DNA of 64,000 bases from Cololabis saira (GCF_033807715.1 NC_084599.1:10955625-11019624), one strand, 5' to 3'. Counted from the stretch's first letter, positions 25,011 through 38,175 are shown. Notes: generated by a model from the sequence alone, not told the origin. Numbers and translations are program-made.

Positions 25011-25095
25011 TGTATTCTGGGATCTGTACTGCGCCGCCCCGGACCGGCGGGAGACATGCGAACATTCCAGCGAGGCCAAGGCTTTCCATGACTAT
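25011..25095 (+). CDS. ssbp2/3/4: SSBP-family gene, exon 4 (end of LUFS domain)
   Basis: This 85-bp exon completes the split Cys codon and gives 28 codons: [16 protein letters not shown], then [12 protein letters not shown]. It ends the LUFS domain; the Pro/Gly/Met-rich C-terminal half of SSBP proteins should start in the next exon (SAAAAPSP in vertebrate paralogues), which is not in this window. The acceptor ends gtgtgcacag and the donor is gtgagt. Paralogue clue: human SSBP3 has Glu-Arg-Arg-Asp here, SSBP2 Glu-Arg-Arg-Glu-Thr, SSBP4 Asp-Arg-Arg-Glu-Ala. The window's Asp-Arg-Arg-Glu-Thr is a mix of the SSBP4 and SSBP2 forms, with an SSBP2/3-like tail ([10 protein letters not shown]). The family paralogue sequences are from memory. 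Confidence 0.95.
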
Positions 25096-25099
25096 GTGA

Positions 25100-27769
25100 G
25101 TGAACTCGACCGGTCTTCTCGCAGAGACACACGCGTACACACATCCGCCATGTACAAATGCTTGTGCACAAATGATCATGCGCAGAGCGAGGATGAGAAA
25201 AAAGTGAATATGTTTATGACAATGCTGCCGGCTGTTGTTTGGACATGTCTTTGTGTTTTATGCGGTCTGCCTGCTGCTGGTTTGGACGGACCGGACCGGG
25301 CGCTGCTCGTCTGACACGGCATTCCACAACATTCAACACACACTACTGCAGATATAGTTTATTAGTGATCACGTATCATCTCCAACAGCGTGTCGGCGTA
25401 GCTCAGCTGTTTGGCTGCACTGACACGCTGACCCCATTCGGTCCCAGCCGCTCTCTTTTACCCGAGGTGAAAGGTCGCGTACTGGCTGCTACTTATTGGA
25501 CCGCTCGTGGCTTCCGTAAAGGTCAAATCTCACAAAGCAGCTGGCCGATCACACGAGCACATTACACACACATTCACGCACAATAAATATACAGACGGGG
25601 GCGCGTTTCAGATCGGGTCAGACTGCTGGTGTTGTGGGTCCGGGGGCTGGACTCCATGACCGGAGGTCGGGGTCAGGAGCCCGTTTGACCCTCTCATCTC
25701 CTTCAGAGGAGTCAGTCTATCTATTGATGCACACATTCACTCACAAACACTTGGTGTTCTTGGAGAGCTTTAATTCAATATTTCGATATGATTTGCAGCT
25801 CTTTTCTTCCTCTAACCTGGAACTTTTCCCCCACTGCAAAAAATATTTTCCCTCTGCTGCCTGGTGCAGATTTGATGAAGGATTACATGGATGTGCAGAT
25901 GCTGATTGGACAAACTGCTTCAGCCACTGAGATTATAGTTCCACTGAGGCCGAAGGTACATCTGAAATGGATTAGAAGCGCTATTCTTACCTCACGCACT
26001 TCATTCAGACTGTTTTAGCCCGTAGCCGGTCACCCGTTCAACTGAACTCTCCTGTGAGGTTTGATGGCAAAAGTGTGAACGCTTGTCAGCCGAACAGATT
26101 ACATTTGTTGCGCGTGTTGGATTCACGTCTGTGTGGGCACTCGCTGATGTGTTGCCTCTGTGCCCCTCTGTGTGTGTGTGTATGCATGTGTTGGACCACC
26201 ATAAGATTAATTACATGGTTAATTAAACCTAGTAGTTAATTAAATCTGACAACTGTGTCTAATTAATCTAAATGCCATATAATTTCCTCCACCTTTCTCC
26301 AGAGGTAGGCCAGCTGGATACCTGCATGTCGGCTCTTTAATGGCTGCTGTTTGACAGCCGCGGTCAATATGTGGCTGAATGTTTCGCTTCAAATCCTGCT
26401 GCTGTTTAAAGAACCTTCAGACGCGTTTCTGTCTTCGGCCACAGAAATCAGCAAGCTGTTGCCACCGCGGCTCTGTTGTTGTCTCAGGACACAAAACAAG
26501 TCAATCTAAAGTTTCTGATTGAACTACTGAAGGAGACGAGTGGTCCAATTAACTCATTTTTGCAGACGTACGCAGCTGATTGAGTTTATTCTTGTTTGAC
26601 TATGGCTTGGCTCGAGTTCAGAGTTTCAGTGAGTCACCTGTTGAAGTGATTACCTTTTTTTTGGGGGGGGGGCTGCTGTCTGTGTTATGCTGAAGTTGTG
26701 GTGTTCATACTGAAATAGATGCAAGATTTTTGTGGTTTCAAGTCAGCTAATAGTATCTACAGGTCCATATTTGCATTTTGTTTTTAAAAAAAATGTAAAA
26801 AAAATAAAATTGAGACTTAGGTATCAACTCTCCTTGGAAAGGCTGTTGTCTCTACTTGAAAAATAAAAAGGGTTTTATCTGTGAGTGGTGTACGGCGATA
26901 CACCAAAAAATATTAATACAGCTTCAGCTGGTTGCATTTGTAGAAAAATCCTATTTTTCTTTCTTTAAGATAGAAGACAGACATGTGGAAGTATGAACCA
27001 CAGACGGTATCTGCTCACACCTCATGGACTTAACAAAAACCAACTTTCCTATACAGCCGTTGACAGAGGATCGTTGCTCGTCCACTTGTTTCAACTTTCA
27101 CCTGATATTCTCAGTTGTATTAGCTTGATTCATCTTTGCTGAAGACGAGTTTTATAAATCGTTGCTCTGTGACCACGTGATCCTAAAAATGTCTCCATCA
27201 TCATCACCGAACCTACTTATTATTTATGTAAAGAGATAAGTGTCCAAAATGTCACCGCTCACTTGCGCATTTACACCCCCCCATTTCAGCAGTCACTGAG
27301 GAAATCTGCTTCCGTCCTTCTGCCAATCATCCTCTTATGTTGGTTTGCTAAACCAAACTACACTTCCACCATCTAACCTTGCCGTATAAAGAACACTGAT
27401 CAATCTGAGTATTGGATATGAAGTGATCATCTTTAACTGACAGTCCTGTTTCCTGTCAGTCAGCCTGCTGTCTGAATGCACTCTATTTCACTGTAAATTC
27501 ATTTATTTCTGTATGTGTTTCTTCTAAACGCACAACTTGCAAGGCTTTCCATCATGTTTTTACCTGATGTAAAAAAAAAAAGTCTGTTTACTACAGTTTT
27601 GTTTAATTTTGTGTGTTTAACAAAACCAGAATGTTTAGTTATTTTTGAATTATTATTATTGTTATAATGATAATTTTCGTCTGCGTTATTAAAAGCACTT
27701 CACAACTTCCAGAAGTTGCGATTTCATATTTTATAACAGGGCTTGTGGCGAGCTGGCTTTTACCATAAG
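25100..27769. other. Intron 4, first segment, no recognised repeat
   Basis: No exon, RNA gene or transposon seen. The part 26180-26300 is rich in attaatta-type motifs (ttaattaca, ggttaattaaa, gttaattaaa, ctaattaatc), a density of homeodomain-like cores worth comparing across species. A G run of nine lies near 26663. Confidence 0.5.
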
Positions 27770-28486
27770 CAGGGGTGTCTTCAGTATTCACATTCATTAC
27801 TCAGGTAGAAGTATAGATACTAGAGTTTAAAAATACTCCTGTAGAAGTTGAAGTATCAACACAAGTTTTTTACTCAAGTAAAAGTAAAAAAGTACTGGTT
27901 TCAAAACTACTTAAAGTATAAAAGTAAAAGTAATGTAAGGGGGAAAAAAGCCATTAAGGACAAAAGCCATTGAAAATGAATGTATCTTAGTATAATGCAA
28001 ATACCATATATTAAAGAACCATATATGTGTACTATTGAGCATTAACATGTGTTTCAGAGAGCAGGAGATATGATGAATAGTTGCCTATAAGTATTGTAAT
28101 GGTGCAAAAAGTCAAACTTCAGAGGCATGTTATCATTTATCCTAACCTTTATTGGAATGTACATCCAAGTTTAGTTGCAGGAATCTGAGGGAACGGATGT
28201 AAGAACAAAACTGGACAAGAACATCTGAAACAACCACAACCAAATTCACTCTATCCGGATGGAGCAATTTAACTGGATAGTTTTTATTTAAAGGCCCAAA
28301 TGAAATAGAGTAACGAGGCTGTTTTTAAAATGTAAGGAGTAAAAAGTACAGATAATTGTGTGAAAATGTAAGGAGTAAAAGTAAAAAGTCGTCTGAAAAA
28401 TAATTACTCCAGTGAAGTATAGATAACCAAAATTTCTACTTAAGTAAGGTAACAAAGTATTTGTACTTTGTTACTTGACGCCTCTG
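27770..28486 (+). mobile_element. hAT-like MITE, family H5, copy 2
   Basis: A 717-bp copy nearly identical internally to 2136-2846 (shared attactcaggtagaagtata and the gaaacaaccacaaccaaatt block). It begins CAGGGGTGTC, ends TTACTTGACGCCTCTG, and has a 7-of-8 matching duplication accataag/accataac. Same orientation as copy 1. Confidence 0.9.
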
Positions 28487-29729
28487 ACCATAACAGAGTT
28501 TTTTAAGTCGTACTTTCTTTGCTGGTAATGAAATCAAGGAGGGTGTGGCAAACCCTGACGCCGGTAAAATGTGAGCGAACGTGTGCGTGTGCTGTTTTGT
28601 GAGCCCGTGTGTCTCTGTGTGACGGAGTGTGTCGGGGTGGAAGCGTGTGGATCCCCAGGGCGATCAGGGGTCTGTGTGTCTCTGATTAACTCCGGCTCCT
28701 CGGTCCCTGCAGACGGACAGCCTGATCGAGTCTCTATCATGGCCCCTCGCTGATAACGGCTCCCTCATTCCCCCGAGTCCGCCGGGATCACAGAATGAAA
28801 AACAACACGGCTCCCAGGAGTCACACACGTTCCACTCAGTGTGTTGCTCAGTGGGAATAATGAAAGAGGAATGCATGCAGGATGAATCGAACCTGTTTTG
28901 TTTTTATTTTGGTTTTTTTAATATGCTTTATGGTCTTATGATGTGAGTATGCAGCAGATAACAATCAGAAAACATCAGTGCCGTGCTATTAAACTGATAT
29001 TTGCTTATTTGTTTCCTGAAACCAGTTTGGTTGCCAGGCAACGTGGAGCCATGATACAGTCTTAGTTACAGATGTGGTTGGTCTCATCTCGGTTTGGATC
29101 ACTCTGAAGGCCCTTTACTGACAACAGTGATGGAGACTTTGTGGATTCTCCAGTTTGGGGGAAGATAATGGAATATAATGTGCTAATCCTCAAATCTGGG
29201 GACTGGTTGGCAGCTAATCCAGGGGAATGTGGTGGGATTGGAGTCCTGGCAGCACTCCCAGAACTGGAGATCCCTGACTAGCTGGGTCGCTGGTTGGCGT
29301 CGCCCTTGTTTGGTGAATCTCTCCGATCAGAGACACTTGAGCTCACACATAAACACTCCCACATGCAGCAACGCCTGGGTGCACATCACACACACCCACA
29401 CTCATATGCAAATGAACACACACTCAACGTAGACAAAATGATACTGTCATAAAAAGCCTGAAGTCTAGTACCTCCGCAAAGTAATTAAAGTCCTCTTGTC
29501 TTAATTGTTGGAGTTGTATTTCTGTCTTTCCTCTTCAAGATGCCTTTCAATCATGTTTATTTCCTAAAAGACATCGAGGCATCTCCAGCTCTTCTTTTTT
29601 TCTGCTGGAATTTCTTCAAAAGAGCCCTTTTTTGGGCAATTGTGCTTGATTACAAGAGCATCTTTAGTAATGCAATATGAATGACTAAAGCACATGAGCT
29701 TTGTAATAAAGAAAGTGCTTATATTGATG

Positions 29730-29731
<2 letters not shown>

Positions 29732-29779
<48 letters not shown>
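29732..29779 (+). repeat. (CA)n microsatellite
   Basis: About 24 uninterrupted CA units. Confidence 0.97.
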
Positions 29780-29780
<1 letters not shown>

Positions 29781-30318
29781 TAGTGTTCAGATTAAAGCTG
29801 TCAGAAGAATGAGTCTCTGTCTTTTCCTTCTTTTACACACGTGCACGCGCTCGCAATCACAGACAAACAGTCTTTCAGGAAGCGATACATGCGGCCTTGT
29901 TGTTGCAGACATTTTGCTTTGCCTTAGCCAAAGGTCTCAACCCCAAACATCTGTGATTCATGCCAGCCTGGGTTCGCTGCCTGCGGAGAGCCACAGATTT
30001 ATCGCCACAAGTGCATCATTCACACGGCGGCGCTAAGAGCCCAGCGACGAAGAATGCCGCGATAATGATGGACAGAATAGTCACGAGGAGTCGAAAAATA
30101 ATACATATTTGTAAAAGATGACCGCTGACCCGCGGATTCCCGCGCCTCGGATATTGAGAATTTACAGTAGGGATTTAAATCACCCCAACTTTATCTTTGA
30201 AAGTGGGTTTTTGTACATGTTGGGCCACTTTTCATTATATTCCTGAAAATGCTAAAATGTGCCAAAGAGTCTTCATCAGACCTGAATAACCTTAAAAAAA
30301 TGACACGCATGTCAGAGT

Positions 30319-30702
30319 TAGGGCTGGGCGATTTTGGACAAAAATAAAATCCCGATTTTTTTCTCTGAAACCCCGATTTTCGATTTCGATTTTTTTTGGT
30401 AAAACTACAAAAGACAATGTAATAAATTGTTTCAAATATTTTATCTTTATTTTTAAAGAAAAATAGCAAACAAATTTCCCTATTGGGAATGAAGTGCAAT
30501 TGAAAGATACTGTAAATCCTCCTTGAGTTTAGTAAAGTGACAACATTTACAATTTTCTTGACCAAACAAAGATGACTAGACGAGCTCTGTCTGTAATGCA
30601 GCCAGCTGCAAAAAAGGAAAATAAATCGATTTTACTTTTCTTAACATCGTCTTGATTAATAAATCCGATTTAGATTTAAAATCGATTAATCGCACAGCCC
30701 TA
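30319..30702 (+). mobile_element. hAT-like MITE, family H3 (TAGGGCTGGGCGATTTTGGAC), copy 1
   Basis: A 384-bp element, left end TAGGGCTGGGCGATTTTGG, right end AATCGCACAGCCCTA, exact 8-bp duplication GTCAGAGT (30311-30318, 30703-30710). Subterminal atcgattttt motifs repeat on both sides. Non-coding. Confidence 0.94.
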
Positions 30703-32809
30703 GTCAGAGTCAAGGTATCAAAAAACGACTAAAAAGACAATGAAAACATGCAAACATCACAACTGAGATATATATGAATAAACAAGCCATTTTAAGGTGT
30801 TTGCTGATAAACTGTGTGTTTTTATGACTCAGTTTATTGTTTCAGAAGCGAAATGTTCCGGTTCTCAATCCGAGTAGGACGAGATAAAAAAATAGGTGTT
30901 TGCAGCCCTGACGTGATCCGTTCCCAGCAGAAGTTTGTGTACCGTAGGTAGATGGAGATGCCCCGTTGGCTGTTGCCGGGTGATGTGTTGAGAGGGTTAA
31001 ACATTTGTCCGGCTCAGCCACAGTAACAGGTGGCACGAGGGGCGGAGCCGCTCTCTGTAAACAAGCGCTGATAGCCCAGCCTTTGTTTGGACCCCGTGTG
31101 TGATATTGTGTGTGTTTTCCATCACTCACATCTTGCTTTCTGTAACAGGTGCTGCCTTTCCTCATTTGAAATCCACACGCCTCTTTCAAACCAGTTTTTA
31201 CCCTTTTTTTTGTAAAGACAAAAATGTACTCATCCTCTACACTGTCTTGCCTGCTTCAGTTCCTCTCACGTCTGTTTCTCCACCAACACCCCTCTCACCA
31301 TCCTCCAACCCCCTCCTGCTGCTCTCCCCCCCTACCCCCACCACCACCTCTCTTTCTCCTCTTGCCTCCCTCCTTCCTTCCATCCTCCCTCCTCCCTCTC
31401 AGAGGAGATTGATTGGGTAATCTGGCCGGGTGCCAGTGGTGCCCGCTTCCTTGCTCGGGGGAAGGAGAGAAGCGGGGGCGACGTGACGACATGCAGGAAT
31501 AATAATAAGATCCGTAATACAGGCAAGAGTGGGTACGGATGGAGGGATGAGGAGGGGGACGAGAGTCCACGTTGGCACGGCGATATCTCCGTACACATTC
31601 TCCTGGCTGTCTTCGGTTTAAATATAGCCTGCACACAAATGGCATGCCACAACATTGTGTCTCCATTCCTGCCTGTCTGCCTGTCTGTCTGTCTGTCTGT
31701 CTTTCTGCCTTCCCAACCACCACCTCTGTTAGCGCCTTGTTTTGTCTTTTGATATCAAACGGTGCGTGCAGTGTAGGCTGCAAGGCAGACGGGCACGGAG
31801 TGTGAGGATGCTGCCTTTGTGTGTCGTTGCTTACCGTTGTTACAGTCTCAATGAAAGAGGCCGGCCGGCCGGCTCCTCCGTCTGTGCATGCCTTCCCCTA
31901 TCTGGGGGAGGCAACAAAGCCTGAAAGTGCTGCCCTCAAGCTGCGTCTGTGTAGGGCTGGACGTCTGCAAAGCCAAAAAAAAAAGGCAGAAGATCATATA
32001 TTGTTTATGATTTATTTTCCTTGCAGGTTCATTGTGGGCAAGTTAAAACTGAGCTGTGCTTCGGCATTTGATCTTGACCGTGAGTGGCCGATCTCATGGG
32101 TCTTTTTTTTGGAAAGAGACAGGCGCAGAGATGGACGCGTGGAGACGGGAAGGCATGCGACAGAGGGCGGAGAGGTAGAGGCGAGAGGGAGTGGAAGAAA
32201 GAGGAAGGGAGATGCATCAGTGTGCAGGAGGAAAGAAGTCTCTGAAGGCACTGGGGACTCTTTTTGAAGTCTGCGTTTCTCGTAGTTTATCTGACTTCTG
32301 GTGCCAGCGTAGCACTGCATCCTGTTAGCCAGAGTAGTGTAAATGCCATCTATCCGCCCGAGCAAAGTTATTGTAGAAGCCAAGCCCCGGAGCGTTTACT
32401 TTCCCTCCATGCATGCAGATTTCCAAACCCAGCCCCATTTAATTTCCCTAACCCAGTTACCCATGAATACCCTCTTAGTTGCAACATCATCATCCATAAA
32501 ATTTAAACGGATACTTTAAATGAATACTACATTCTGGGGAATAGCAAAAACTCCTCGGGGCATTTGTTTATCTATCCAAATGAAGCTGGGGTGAATGCTG
32601 CCAATTCTACTTCACTTTAGTCATTTTCAGAAAGTAAATTATGCTTCAATAATTAAAAAAAAAACAACATTCATTACTTGTTTGCCAACTCTAACTGCTT
32701 TACTGTGGAGAACTGAAATGAGCAATTTGTCAGGGGGTTGGAAGTTTGAGGGCGACCTTCCGTGCCGGAGGTGTCTGTGATGCTTCTCTTGCCAAGCCTG
32801 GATCCCACG

Positions 32810-32811
<2 letters not shown>

Positions 32812-32864
<53 letters not shown>
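32812..32864 (+). repeat. (CA)n microsatellite
   Basis: About 25 CA units with one early CG. Confidence 0.97.
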
Positions 32865-32866
<2 letters not shown>

Positions 32867-33556
32867 CACTAACCGACAAACACAGGCACACAAGACATGC
32901 ACACACTCGATCTCTCACACAGACTCTGAAGTTCCCTGATGTTGGTAACTCTTCAACTCCAAGTCCACTTATTCATTGTTTAAAAAGACACTGTCCTGCA
33001 CAATATAACGGTGCAAATTACAGTGGATACAATGTTTTTTCTTCTTTGCTTGTGCTCAGTTTTAACTTTCCCATAGTGTCTTCACGACTTGGTGTCCTTA
33101 AGTGCTGAAACGAGAGCAGACCAACCCGGTGCAGGGATGTGATGTCATGAGCGTTTTGCAGCTTCACAAAGTAAATTCCCTCTTAGTGCAGCAGCTCAGA
33201 TTGTCTCCAGTGGACTTTTCCAGCTGTGGAGCTCCCTGTTCTCTCTTTATAAGGAGAAAAAGCTCGGAGCTCTCCGCTACTGCCGTTCCTCATTAGGTCT
33301 GGTAGTGATGACGGTTTCAGAGACTCCCAGGCAGATCGCACAGACTGAAACTTATCTTTAAACAAACACTCCTTCAGGTTAACTCGTTGAGAGGTGAGAG
33401 GCTATCGCCTTCTACCTCCAGTTCCTACACGGCACAAGAACATGTATGTATTGTTCTTTTAAACGTAAACTCAAAGGTTTGGTGTTGAGCTTGTAAGTTA
33501 CATCATGTGTCCGCTGATGTATTCTGTGCAAATGAAGGACAGTGTGTGACACTTGT

Positions 33557-34026
33557 AAAGGCTGAAATATGGTTCTGCGTCAAAACTTCGCCGTGCCTAC
33601 GGCGTGTGGTTTTCGTCCACGCAGACCACACGCCGTCACCTGCGCCGTCACCTGCGCCGTCACCTGCGCCGTCACTGACCTGCACCTCCCGAAAATTGTA
33701 ACTACGCGTCGAGGCGACGCAGACCACACGCAGATGGAGAAGGCTGTGATTGGTTCACTTGGTAGCAACAAATTTCCGGTTTCCGGTTTGAAGCAGTAGT
33801 GAACTTTCAGGGCTCTTTTCTTCGTTTATGTGTGATTTTTTTTGTTTTGGTTTTTTGCACAATAGTTGTGACCGGAAAAAGTCGGATAAACCATTCAGAA
33901 AAAGATCGCTAACTAGCGGTCGCGGGGGGTACTGCACCGCGGCGAAATGGAGTGACGAAGGGTTCACGACGGCGTCACGGCGTGTGCTCTGCGTTGGTGT
34001 GACGCAGAACCTTAATTCAGCCTTAA
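33557..34026 (+). mobile_element. MITE with AAGGCTGAAATATGGTTCTGCG ends
   Basis: About 470 bp, left end aaaggctgaaatatggttctg, right end gacgcagaaccttaattcag followed by ccttaa. The ends resemble the nested MITEs at 16142 and 34590. Includes a period-12 repeat CGCCGTCACCTG (about 33632-33676). Exact boundaries and target duplication are uncertain. Confidence 0.75.
33632..33676 (+). repeat. Period-12 tandem repeat (CGCCGTCACCTG)
   Basis: Three to four tandem 12-mers cgccgtcacctg inside the MITE. Because the period is a multiple of three, reading frames show Ala-Val-Thr-Cys or Gly-Asp-Gly-Ala repeats, which are artefacts. Confidence 0.9.
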
Positions 34027-34389
34027 GGCTGCAGCGATGAGAATGTGGATTAAATAATATTCTCAACATCTGAGATTATGGTAGTCTCACTTAATCCCTT
34101 GAGAAAGAAAAACATAGATTATGTGTTTCATTATTTTATATAACATGCAATGATCAGGTAGCTCAAACCAAAATGTTGGAAAGAGTAACTTTGGTCGACA
34201 AGAAAGCTGAGATGGGGAACATTTTGAGTTCAGGGTGTAACATTATAGATGTTTCCAAAAACTGTGAGTTGAGCAAAATAACCACTATTATTAGCTTTAC
34301 CATAACTGGACAGCCTTGTCTTTTGAATAGAAAAATCCACTTTAAACTGTAAAAGTGAGTGGTTAACGGGCGTGAGACCCCACCACTAA

Positions 34390-35091
34390 GGCCCCGTTTA
34401 CACTCTATTTACAAAAACGGATATTTCCCCGTCTACGTTTTGAAAAATTCCATCGTTTACACGAGATCGTTTTCAAAATCTCTTCGTTTACACGAATCCG
34501 CATAAATATGCTGTTAACGTCATGCCAGCCAATCAGAATCCTGGAAAACAATGGATCAACAAATGACACGTGTAACTTCCAGTTAAGGCTGATTTGTGGT
34601 TCCGCGTTACACCAACGCAGAGCCTACGGCGTAGGGTACGCGGCGACGCACACCGTACGGCGCACATCGCCGCGTACCCTACGCCGTAGACTCTGCATCG
34701 ATTTAACGCGGGACCATAATTCAGGCTTTACTTCCAAGACGGAACGAGAGTCTTTCGTTTGGAGTGACAGAGAAGTGGAGTTGACTTTGGACTTTAGAAT
34801 ATAAAACAGGTCAAATACAAGAAAATATTGACGGTGTCCAAACTAATTGTAAACACAGGTCGCACAAATGACGCTGGTGACGTTTCTGTTGCATAATGTG
34901 AAGTTCTGAAGCCTAAATCTCAGTTTTCCTCTGTTTAGACGCAAACGTGAAAACGGAGTTTTGAAAATCTCCACTTTGGCCGGAGTTTTCAGAAATGATG
35001 GTTTTTGGTGACTTTGAGCTCCGTTTTCGTGTAAACGAACGGCCAAAACGCATGAAAACGCCTCCGTTTTTGCTCCGTGTAAACGGGGCCT
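34390..35091 (-). mobile_element. GGCCCCGTTTACAC-type non-autonomous DNA transposon, copy 2
   Basis: A 702-bp inverted copy of 15770-16454: AGGCCCCGTTTACACTCTATT at left, GCTCCGTGTAAACGGGGCCT at right. It carries the same nested palindrome (34615-34698) at the corresponding place, so the nested insertion predates the spread of this family. Confidence 0.87.
34590..34740. mobile_element. Nested palindromic MITE, copy 2
   Basis: Same nested element inside 34390-35091, between aaggctgatttgtggttcc and gggaccataattcaggctt. Stem arms 34615-34646 and 34667-34698 pair with two mismatches. Confidence 0.8.
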
Positions 35092-36018
35092 GACTCTGCT
35101 GCCACAGACATGAGATCTATGAGAGACGTCCATGATCAAATATGACTCCAGAGAAAAAACAAATATGGCCCGGTTGTTGTGTCTTACATGACATGGAACA
35201 AAGGTACTCGTGTTTTTGACACAAGTCTAACAGCTGTCAAGCTTTTTCCATAATCCACTGGGTTCAGATTGTGTTGTTGTTCTGCTCTCTGCCGTGTTTA
35301 TGAGCGGTAATCGTACACCACATTCCCGTCTGCTTACTCCCGTTGGTTATTTGAGGTATTTAATTAAATTGTTAAGAATGCTAAATATCAAATACATTTG
35401 ATACTTAGGATTTGAGTTCGAGGAGGCTCTGATACATTTGGGAGCATTTAAATAAACATATTGACGCAGCACAGTTAATAATCATTTAAACACATAGTTG
35501 TTTGTGAGCGTCGCCCCCTCAAAACATTGTGAAGGGCAAATCTGTGTCAAAATCAGGCTTAATATCCGCTCTCGACGCCAGCCAGAGCTGCTTTTGATAG
35601 CTGCAATCAAACCAAAACTATTTCTGCCTGTGCCAAACGAACTGCTTTTTAAAGCGAATAAAATTTCAGGTACCGGTAATCTGAGTTTCAAAGGTCATGT
35701 TGTAGTTATGAAGTACTTTTGAAAAACACACATCTGTAATTAATGCAGTTTGTTGGAATCATCGTAATTAGTAATGGAGAGGTGACTCGGACCTCATTTG
35801 GTCCCTGAAATGAGTTTTAATTTCTGCTTGGCAACGGAGAGTTTTGGTGTCATATTAAAGTGTGCAGCAGGTCTTACTGGGGAAGCAGCCACTCTTTTCT
35901 TTGTCATGTCTTCGTCTGCTCCTGCTGTCATGGCCTCTGCCTCGCTTTGTAGAAGTGAGCAGGATGTAGCTGGCAAACGTGGAGGCCTGGCGCTGTGTGT
36001 CCCTGGCACGCTTCCTGT

Positions 36019-36310
36019 GTGTGTGTCCCAGTGTGTGTGTGTGTCTCAGAGTATGTGTGTCCCAGTGTGTGCGTGTGTCTCAGAGTGTGTGTGTCCCAGT
36101 GTGTGTGTGTGTGTGTGTGTCCCAGTGTGTGTGTGTGTCTCAGAGTATGTGTGTCCCAGTGTGTGCGTGTGTCTCAGAGTGTGTGTGTCCCAGTGTGTGC
36201 GTGTGTCTCAGAGTGTGTGTGTCCCAGTGTGTGTGTGTGTGTGTGTGTCCCAGTGTGTGCGTGTGTCTCAGAGTATGTGTGTCTCAGTGTGTGTGTGTGT
36301 TTCAGTGTGT
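36019..36310 (+). repeat. GT-rich minisatellite (GTGTGTCCCAGT / GTGTGTCTCAGA units)
   Basis: Alternating units gtgtgtcccagtgtgtg and cgtgtgtctcagagtgtg or agtatgtg repeat in a higher-order pattern across about 290 bp. Open frames here (Cys-Val-Ser-Gln type) are artefacts of the period. Confidence 0.92.
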
Positions 36311-36451
36311 GTCTGCTGTTGGCCGCTGCTCTGCCAGTCCACCGTTCTCAAGTACCAGCTGGACACCTGAACTCACCACTGAAGTAAGCTGGCCACCTTG
36401 AACCTGTGGGTGGGAGTGCTGATGCTGCTGTTAGTGCATAGATATATGCAC

Positions 36452-36480
36452 ACGTGTGTGTGTGTGTGTGTGTGTGTGCG
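36452..36480 (+). repeat. (GT)n microsatellite, left of H2 copy 2
   Basis: About 14 GT units; H2 copy 2 inserted at gtgtgcgt so the array continues at 37229-37267. Confidence 0.9.
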
Positions 36481-36481
36481 T

Positions 36482-37228
<747 letters not shown>

Positions 37229-37267
37229 GTGTGCGTGTGTGTGTGCGTGTGTGTGTGTGTGTGTGTC
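37229..37267 (+). repeat. (GT)n microsatellite, right of H2 copy 2
   Basis: Continuation of the interrupted GT array, beginning with the target-site duplication gtgtgcgt. Confidence 0.9.
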
Positions 37268-38175
37268 TGTGGACCATTATTACTCTCATTGAACCAAGCT
37301 GTTTCACAAATACAGACCTTCCTGAGATGAATGCCTGAGATGTTCGTCCGTCTTAACTTTGCATTACGGCGAGGCCCTCCCTGCTGGGATTAAAGACTAA
37401 AACAATTACAAAGCCTTATTTGCAATTTAAATTCTTCTAAATGCAGACTTAATCCCCATTTTCCAGAGGCAGCAATGCTGAGAGGCAGAATAAATGTGTG
37501 AGAGAGATCCAGTTCAAGCCTTTGTAGGGGTTTCTGTTGCTAAAACAACCCTTATAAGTTATATAGCAGGATAATGAATGTTCTTTGAGCTGCTTGAGTA
37601 ATATTTGGGGAACAGTTTGTTTCGTTAAAAACTTCTCATCATTGTAATGATGGCGCAAAGACACAGAATAGGGAAGGAAGGCGTCGACTTTCACAGTGTT
37701 TGTGCGGAGAGATTAATGTCTATGTATATTAATGTGTGTGTACGTTAAGGTGTGCGGGCCACTGTAAGCGTCCTTTACAGCTGCCCAGGGTATATTTACA
37801 GACAGTGACTTTAATGCAGAGTAATGATTATTTTTATTCCAGGTACTTTGGCAGCCTGTTCCCTCTGAATGGAATGACTCCCCATTGGTGCGCTGATTAC
37901 CTCTGTGGCTGCCGCCACACCTGGCTCCTTCAGCTCTATTCACCATTATGGCCTCCTGCTTTCATTACCACGCCTTCTGTTGCTCCATCCCTCTCTCTGA
38001 GTAACCATAACTCAACTGTTTGATCCACCTTGGTTATTTTATCATTTCAATGCTTCCAGTCTTCTTCCGCTTCAGGCATTGTGACTTTAGTCCTAATTAA
38101 GCCTACCCACTTTTTCTCCGCTCAAACCTTTGTTAGTTGATATACTTCACGGCTGCAAGGGTTTCGTATGGTGGT

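Noticed and set aside
28680..28745. Possible SSBP exon 5 after the acceptor-like tccctgcag
   Set aside because: The following frame does not encode the Ser-Ala-Ala-Ala-Ala-Pro-Ser-Pro block and has no conserved downstream donor or phase.
31295..31783. 162-codon reverse frame
   Set aside because: Covers CT-rich and CTGT-repeat sequence; Arg/Gly-rich translation is composition-driven.
35860..35960. Possible SSBP exon with Ala-rich reading (tgctcctgctgtcatggcct)
   Set aside because: No acceptor-donor pair in the right phase and the peptide does not match the family.
36019..36310. CRISPR-like regular repeats
   Set aside because: Units are GT-based minisatellite with no unique spacers, and the genome is vertebrate.
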